From positions 1-26,669 of IMG/VR virus record IMGVR_UViG_3300008517_000005: 26,669 nucleotides of DNA; one strand, written 5' to 3'. The stretch comes from a virus. The notes beneath the pieces are model-generated. The model was not told where the DNA came from. It searched no databases and saw nothing but the letters and a program-made list of their open reading frames with translations. A program made the position numbers and the translations under genes. Below are positions 23,158-26,669 of this stretch, piece by piece. How positions within the stretch are numbered: the stretch's first letter is position 1; each line of letters starts with the position of its first letter.

Positions 23158-23826
23158 TCATGTGATTTGTAAGTCCAGTTTTAATTGTTGCCGTTCATAT
23201 CCTATTCTCTTGTTTGCTATCTCGCAATACTCGGGTGATATTTCCATGCCTATAAAATTACGGTTAGTTCTGATACAGGCGACTGCCGTTGTGCCTGAAC
23301 CGATAAATGGGTCGCAGATAAGGTCATTTTCGTTTGAATAATTATATATAATCCAATTAAATAACTGCAGAGGTTTCATAGATGGGTGCAGTCTCTTTTC
23401 TTTATGTTTCATATCTTCTTGTAACATACCAGACCATTGCCATGTAAATTTTCTTGTGGCTGTTTTGAAACTTGTCCAGGCTAATTCACAATCAGAAAAA
23501 TCTGTATCGCCATTTACCTTGTCCCATATTATCCAGCAAGATGCTTCTGGGAGTTCATAATCAGTATAATAATTACCCCCGAATATTATTTGGTTTTTAC
23601 TAATTCTGAATATTTCCTTAAAATAAATTTCATTTATTCGTGTTATATCCCAATCAAAAGTACCATAATCTATACAATGAGTTAAATTTCCACGAGATAG
23701 TCTTTTCTCTCTATTTTCATTTATTCCATACGGCGGGTCAGTCAGCACTAAATCAACACTCTTATCTGGCAACTCTTTCATCAGCTCCAGACAATCACCG
23801 CATACTATTTTATCTTTCTCAAACAT
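23158..23826 (-). CDS. Beta-class DNA methyltransferase (N6-adenine or N4-cytosine)
   Basis: 222 residues. Catalytic motif DPPYGI at 30-35 lies N-terminal to the SAM-binding DPFIGSGTT at 172-180, with HPSMKP (147-152) between; this order marks the beta class. Target recognition must use the short middle part (about 40-140). Its length is at the low end for solitary methyltransferases. No restriction gene is nearby, so it is probably an orphan enzyme protecting phage DNA or affecting regulation. Starts inside the preceding 60-residue gene. Confidence 0.9.
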   Translation of the reverse strand: MFEKDKIVCGDCLELMKELPDKSVDLVLTDPPYGINENREKRLSRGNLTHCIDYGTFDWDITRINEIYFKEIFRISKNQIIFGGNYYTDYELPEASCWIIWDKVNGDTDFSDCELAWTSFKTATRKFTWQWSGMLQEDMKHKEKRLHPSMKPLQLFNWIIYNYSNENDLICDPFIGSGTTAVACIRTNRNFIGMEISPEYCEIANKRIGYERQQLKLDLQIT

Positions 23827-23987
23827 TTACTTTCCAATTCCCTCAATCTGTCAATAACCGCACCAAGATCGCACAACTTGATTAACACTTCTGATTCGTG
23901 ACCTCTGTGATCACACCCGCAAATCTGAATGTATATCTGAGAATTATTTACTTTTAATAGATTTATGATAGGCTGTAGGTATTTCAT
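23805..23987 (-). CDS. Small hypothetical protein (60 residues)
   Basis: Starts MKYLQPIINLLKVNNSQIYI; contains CGCDHRGHESE, a possible metal site, then a helix ending ESKCLRKIK. ATGA overlap with the previous gene and 22-nt overlap with the methyltransferase show tight coupling. Unknown function. Confidence 0.65.
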   Translation of the reverse strand: MKYLQPIINLLKVNNSQIYIQICGCDHRGHESEVLIKLCDLGAVIDRLRELESKCLRKIK

Positions 23988-24235
23988 CTTATCCAGCCCA
24001 ATTCTTTGGCTTTCTTTTGAGCTTTCTCAAACCAGCCACTTTCGTGACTGAATTTAAAGTAACAGTTGGCTTCGTCTGGAAATACTACTTTAAGTTTTGC
24101 GAGGTTTATGTCATCGGCCCGACAAATAGCTTCCATGAGAGCTATTCTAAAATCCCCCATCATACCATATTTCCACTTAATGACAGTTTCCTCTTCAGCA
24201 CTCATAACAATTTCTTTTTCTTTTATTTCTGACAT
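23984..24235 (-). CDS. Small hypothetical protein (83 residues)
   Basis: The start at 24235 (MSEIKEKEIVMSAEEETVIK) has AAGGAAAATAAG upstream. A longer frame to 24310 runs through the tRNA and is rejected. Predicted helical; ends GWFEKAQKKAKELGWIR. Similar proteins of about this size occur among phage early genes, but I recognise no function. Confidence 0.7.
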   Translation of the reverse strand: MSEIKEKEIVMSAEEETVIKWKYGMMGDFRIALMEAICRADDINLAKLKVVFPDEANCYFKFSHESGWFEKAQKKAKELGWIR

Positions 24236-24251
24236 CTTATTTTCCTTTCTG

Positions 24252-24325
24252 CGGGACTGGCAGGATTCGAACCTGCACCTCTGATTCATCAATGTCAGTG
24301 TGTCCACCAATTACACCACAGCCCC
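24252..24325 (-). tRNA. tRNA with a one-base-long anticodon arm, identity uncertain
   Basis: Read on the minus strand from 24325: acceptor GGGGCTG pairs with CAGTCCC (one G-U), D arm GTGT/ACAC with a GG-containing loop, T arm GCAGG-TTCGAAT-CCTGC, discriminator G at 24252, no encoded CCA. The total is 74 nt. The anticodon arm has stem CTGA/TCAG but 18 nt in all, against the usual 17, leaving a bulge, an 8-base loop (ATTGATGA) or a C-A closing mismatch. If UU is 32-33 the anticodon is GAU (Ile). Quadruplet reading (UGAU) is the other option. The variable loop is one base short. Confidence 0.75.
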
Positions 24326-24332
24326 GCATTTT

Positions 24333-24362
24333 CCTTCCCAACATTTTCAGGAGATGGGAAAG
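24333..24362. other. Hairpin between annealing-protein gene and tRNA
   Basis: On the minus strand CTTTCCCA (24362-24355) pairs with TGGGAAGG (24340-24333), 8 bp with one G-U, enclosing a 14-nt loop. No T-run follows. It may mark a processing or stop point before the tRNA. Confidence 0.45.
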
Positions 24363-24370
24363 GGTTAATT

Positions 24371-25318
24371 TTAATCGTTTAATAGAGAAGATTGTCCATT
24401 ATTTATATCAGCGTCCAGAGCTTCCTTGCTCATGTCTCCAGGCTTGTCTTTCTCTTCTTTCTTCGGCCGGCCTGGTTTCTTTTTCTCCGGTTCTACAGCC
24501 TTATCGCTACCGGTATATTTCTTTTTTTCTTTAAGCGGTGGAAATGTTGCATCGACAGATGTATCGCCGTCTTTGATTGCAGTTTTCAACCCGGTAAGTA
24601 TTTCAAGATCCTCGAGTCCAACATCTTCAACACCTTCTTTGCCAAGAGCTGAAAGGATTCTTTCCTCTGTAACACCCATTTTCATGAAATAAATAAAAGC
24701 CTTTGACCGGCGTTCTACGAGCGTTGTTGCGTTTCCTATAGCCGTTTCTTTGGCTTTTAAATAAATTTCATTGACAAATGTTTTGGGAATGACTTTGAAG
24801 ATTGCATTTCTGAGAGCTATTGAACAGGCAGCATTTGCTGTTACACCGATCATATCAGCATTGTACCGCTTACCATTTTTTTTAGTAATTCTTCTGCGAA
24901 CTTCAATTGTAGAGGACACGTTCTTTTCGAGATCGTGAGCAACACCTTGAGCAACAATAAATCCGTTATCTTCGCCGATAATTCTTGCGCCGTAACGCAT
25001 GTTACCCCAGGACGAGCCGACAATTTCAGCAAGTCGCACGCCAGGACCCTCGATAATTCCTTCAGCTCGTGATAATTTATAGAAACAAGAAGCAGCAGTT
25101 TCTTCATCAATTGTTGCCATCGATAAGGCTTCCTGTTTAAAGTTACTGATGCTACGGGGAAATCTGTGTGCTGTAGCAACCTGGATGTCAATCTCTGCAC
25201 GGGTAATGCGATCGATCTGGTTTACGCTAATATCTACCACCTCTTCATCTTCTTTGGAAGCAACATCATCCTGAGTAAATACTTTTGCATCTTCAAAATC
25301 AACATTTTCGGGTTTCAT
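24371..25318 (-). CDS. Probable single-strand annealing protein (recombinase)
   Basis: 315 residues with AAAAGGAG upstream. Core features: EIDIQVATAHRFPRSI, then SMATIDEETAASCFYKL, GPGVRLAEI, SSWGNMRYGARI, VAQGVAHDLEKN and IALRNAIFKVIPK. This set is widespread in phages next to a PD-(D/E)XK nuclease and is generally held to be an ssDNA-annealing recombinase of RecT/Rad52-like class, though the family is poorly characterised. The C-terminus is low complexity with an AT-hook-like KKPGRPKKE. The nuclease at 25607-26440, transcribed just upstream, would supply the exonuclease partner. Confidence 0.6.
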   Translation of the reverse strand: MKPENVDFEDAKVFTQDDVASKEDEEVVDISVNQIDRITRAEIDIQVATAHRFPRSISNFKQEALSMATIDEETAASCFYKLSRAEGIIEGPGVRLAEIVGSSWGNMRYGARIIGEDNGFIVAQGVAHDLEKNVSSTIEVRRRITKKNGKRYNADMIGVTANAACSIALRNAIFKVIPKTFVNEIYLKAKETAIGNATTLVERRSKAFIYFMKMGVTEERILSALGKEGVEDVGLEDLEILTGLKTAIKDGDTSVDATFPPLKEKKKYTGSDKAVEPEKKKPGRPKKEEKDKPGDMSKEALDADINNGQSSLLND

Positions 25319-25331
25319 GGTTTTTCTCCTT

Positions 25332-25595
25332 TTATTGTTTATTGTACCATTTTATCATTGCCTTTGCCCCTCCGCTGAATGTTTTACCTCTTGCTCTCCA
25401 TCTACCCGTACTTGGGAAAAAATCAACCTGAGGCTTTCCTAATCTTGCTCTAATGATAACGGTCTCGCCTCGATTCTTTATTTCCTTTTCAAGCCTACTT
25501 CTTTCAAGTATTGCCATATTTTGTTTATACCAATCGGCATGTTGCTTTCTTTTTTGTTCTCGCATGAATTTGAAATCTTCTGCCATATCACCCAT
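25332..25595 (-). CDS. Small basic protein (87 residues)
   Basis: Begins MGDMAEDFKFMREQKRKQHA. An N-terminal charged helix, then RARLGKPQVDFFPSTGRWRA and a C-terminal GGAKAMIKWYNKQ. Proteins of this layout occur in phage recombination operons. It lies between nuclease and annealing protein, so a role there is plausible. No function known. Confidence 0.7.
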   Translation of the reverse strand: MGDMAEDFKFMREQKRKQHADWYKQNMAILERSRLEKEIKNRGETVIIRARLGKPQVDFFPSTGRWRARGKTFSGGAKAMIKWYNKQ

Positions 25596-25606
25596 TATTG
25601 ATTACC

Positions 25607-26440
25607 TTATGTAAATATTTTTCTTCCCTTAACGTATGGACACATACCAAACCAACCACACCACGAAGGGCTGCACCACCAACTCCCTGGGTACGATGGG
25701 GGGAAATCACCTTGCTTTATCAATTTTGAAACTATTTTAATACGTAGCAAAACCGACTGTTCATATTCAGGAGTATCATTTCCCTTTCTTATTTCTCCGC
25801 ATACTTTAAGCTCATTATCCCATAAAGTATTTTCATCTTTGGGGCCGTTCTTCATATTGGAAAGTATGACGAAATCAGCCGGTAAATCACCGAATCCGTT
25901 TTCCCTTAAAAGTATTCTATATATTGAAACTTGAATCTCCTCATTTTCTCTACCTTTCGGCCATCTTTTTTTACTGGTTTTAATATCTTTAAGACTGCGG
26001 TCTACTGCCACGTCCGGTTTACCGCTTATAGGCATTCCAACACCTACATCTGCGTATAAACGTTCTTCAACAAGAGCTATTTCTTTTTCGCTTGGAGCAA
26101 TGTGTGTATGGTGAAAAGTAGAGGAACAGAGAGATTCATTTAATGATTCATTCAAGATTTCATTTTTTTGTGGGATGTCTTTTTTATTAAACCAAACACC
26201 CTCATCTTTAATAAGTGTTGTGAATTTATCCCGGGTAGCATCCTGGACTTCATCGATGGACGCCGGTTCCCCCTTTTCGATCTTATGCCGGTAATTATGT
26301 TCTATGCCGGAATGTACGCTTGATCCTTTACGTGCGGCAACGCCAGGCGGTATAATTATATTTTTGACATATCTAAGATACACTTGGTAGGGACAGCGAG
26401 CATACATATTGAGAATTGATTGTGTAAGAGCCTCAATCAT
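25607..26440 (-). CDS. PD-(D/E)XK nuclease with Cas4/AddB-like Fe-S cysteines
   Basis: 277 residues. Cys16 (YARCPYQ), then H43, GKPDVAVDRSLKDIKTSKK (D143, D152, K154 as catalytic PD-DxK), then the helix EEIQVSIYRILL (Q170, Y174), and C-terminal Cys256, 261 and 267 (WWCSPSWCGWFGMC). One N-terminal and three C-terminal cysteines is the Fe-S pattern of Cas4, AddB and many phage exonucleases. It probably resects DNA ends for the annealing protein. The ATG overlaps the previous stop (ATGA). No Cas1/Cas2 or arrays are seen, so a CRISPR link is unlikely. Confidence 0.85.
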   Translation of the reverse strand: MIEALTQSILNMYARCPYQVYLRYVKNIIIPPGVAARKGSSVHSGIEHNYRHKIEKGEPASIDEVQDATRDKFTTLIKDEGVWFNKKDIPQKNEILNESLNESLCSSTFHHTHIAPSEKEIALVEERLYADVGVGMPISGKPDVAVDRSLKDIKTSKKRWPKGRENEEIQVSIYRILLRENGFGDLPADFVILSNMKNGPKDENTLWDNELKVCGEIRKGNDTPEYEQSVLLRIKIVSKLIKQGDFPPSYPGSWWCSPSWCGWFGMCPYVKGRKIFT

Positions 26441-26669
26441 GCTAATACCTTTTCCTTAGGTACAAATTTAAAATGGCATTTTGGACATTCAACTTGACTG
26501 TCGAGTTTTTTCTGAATGATTTCACGCTCTTTGCGTTCAGCTTCGAGTTTTGCTTCGTTTTCGAGCCGTAACTTTTCCGCTTTTTCATGTTCTTGCCGAG
26601 CAATCTCCTCACGTTCTTCACGATGCTTTTTCTCAGTAGCCAACCGTTCTTTCTCACGCTCTTTACGTG
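26437..26669 (-). CDS. Coiled-coil protein with C-terminal zinc half-ribbon, cut by window edge
   Basis: The frame is open to the right edge (RKEREKER- and onward), so the true start is outside the window; a TTG at 26643 is only the first possible internal start. The whole visible part is an Arg/Glu/Lys coiled coil, ending in CPKCHFKFVPKEKVLA, one half of a zinc ribbon. It is translationally coupled to the nuclease. A structural or DNA-tethering role is possible; unknown. Confidence 0.65.
   Translation of the reverse strand, partial: RKEREKERLATEKKHREEREEIARQEHEKAEKLRLENEAKLEAERKEREIIQKKLDSQVECPKCHFKFVPKEKVLA

Noticed and set aside
23984-24310. 108-codon reading of the gene at 23984-24235
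   Set aside because: The extra 25 codons run through the tRNA; a clear ribosome site supports the ATG at 24235.
24252-24325. tRNA as an integration site (attachment core)
   Set aside because: No integrase or second copy of the tRNA end with a phage boundary is visible; the tRNA lies inside an operon.
25607-26440. Cas4-like nuclease as part of a CRISPR system
   Set aside because: No cas1, cas2 or array nearby; the neighbours are phage recombination genes, where this nuclease type is common.

Overview
The window looks like an internal piece of one AT-rich tailed-phage genome (free virus or prophage), cut at both ends. All credible genes lie on the minus strand, closely packed with many ATGA, TAATG and TGATG stop/start overlaps and good Shine-Dalgarno sites. 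Recognisable parts include both terminase subunits, a portal, a scaffold, a major capsid protein, a head-tail adaptor and a tail-nozzle-like protein. No tape-measure or tail-tube gene is visible, which suggests a short-tailed (podovirus-like) virion. The host cannot be named. Shine-Dalgarno use argues only for a host with conventional initiation.

Read in transcription order (high to low coordinates), 26669-16126 is the replication, recombination and DNA-modification half. It holds a coiled-coil zinc-ribbon protein (cut by the window edge), a PD-(D/E)XK nuclease with a probable Fe-S cluster, a probable single-strand annealing protein, a tRNA with an abnormal anticodon arm, a beta-class adenine/cytosine-N4 methyltransferase, a Gp37/Gp68-family protein carrying a NUMOD4/zinc-knuckle insertion, an ASCH-domain protein, a C5-type methyltransferase-like protein, a second beta-class methyltransferase broken by a 4-bp frameshift in its SPPY motif, a replication-initiator-like protein, a RusA resolvase, an HNH homing endonuclease and a Mor-like transcription activator. 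Many tiny genes sit between them.

At 16021-16127 a short regulatory strip (9-bp inverted repeat, consensus -35, Crp-like palindrome) separates this half from the morphogenesis half. Its position directly after the Mor-like gene suggests that it holds the late-operon control region.

15963-1 is the virion half: small membrane protein, TerS, TerL, portal, three tiny genes, terminator, scaffold, major capsid protein, small head protein, a signal-peptide-bearing LamG-like protein, a basic protein, a zinc-ribbon protein, a 767-residue beta-helix protein with about 18 tandem repeats of 22 residues, a terminator-like hairpin, a small virion protein, the head-tail adaptor, the tail nozzle, a paralogue of the small virion protein, and the start of a tail fibre with 18-residue repeats that runs off the left edge.

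The points most worth a second look are the split methyltransferase, the chimeric Gp37/Gp68 protein, the odd tRNA and a tRNA-like mini-gene sharing its ends, helically phased GTTACA repeats inside the initiator gene, and a repeat module apparently shared by two virion proteins. No clearly new defence or counter-defence system is demonstrated.
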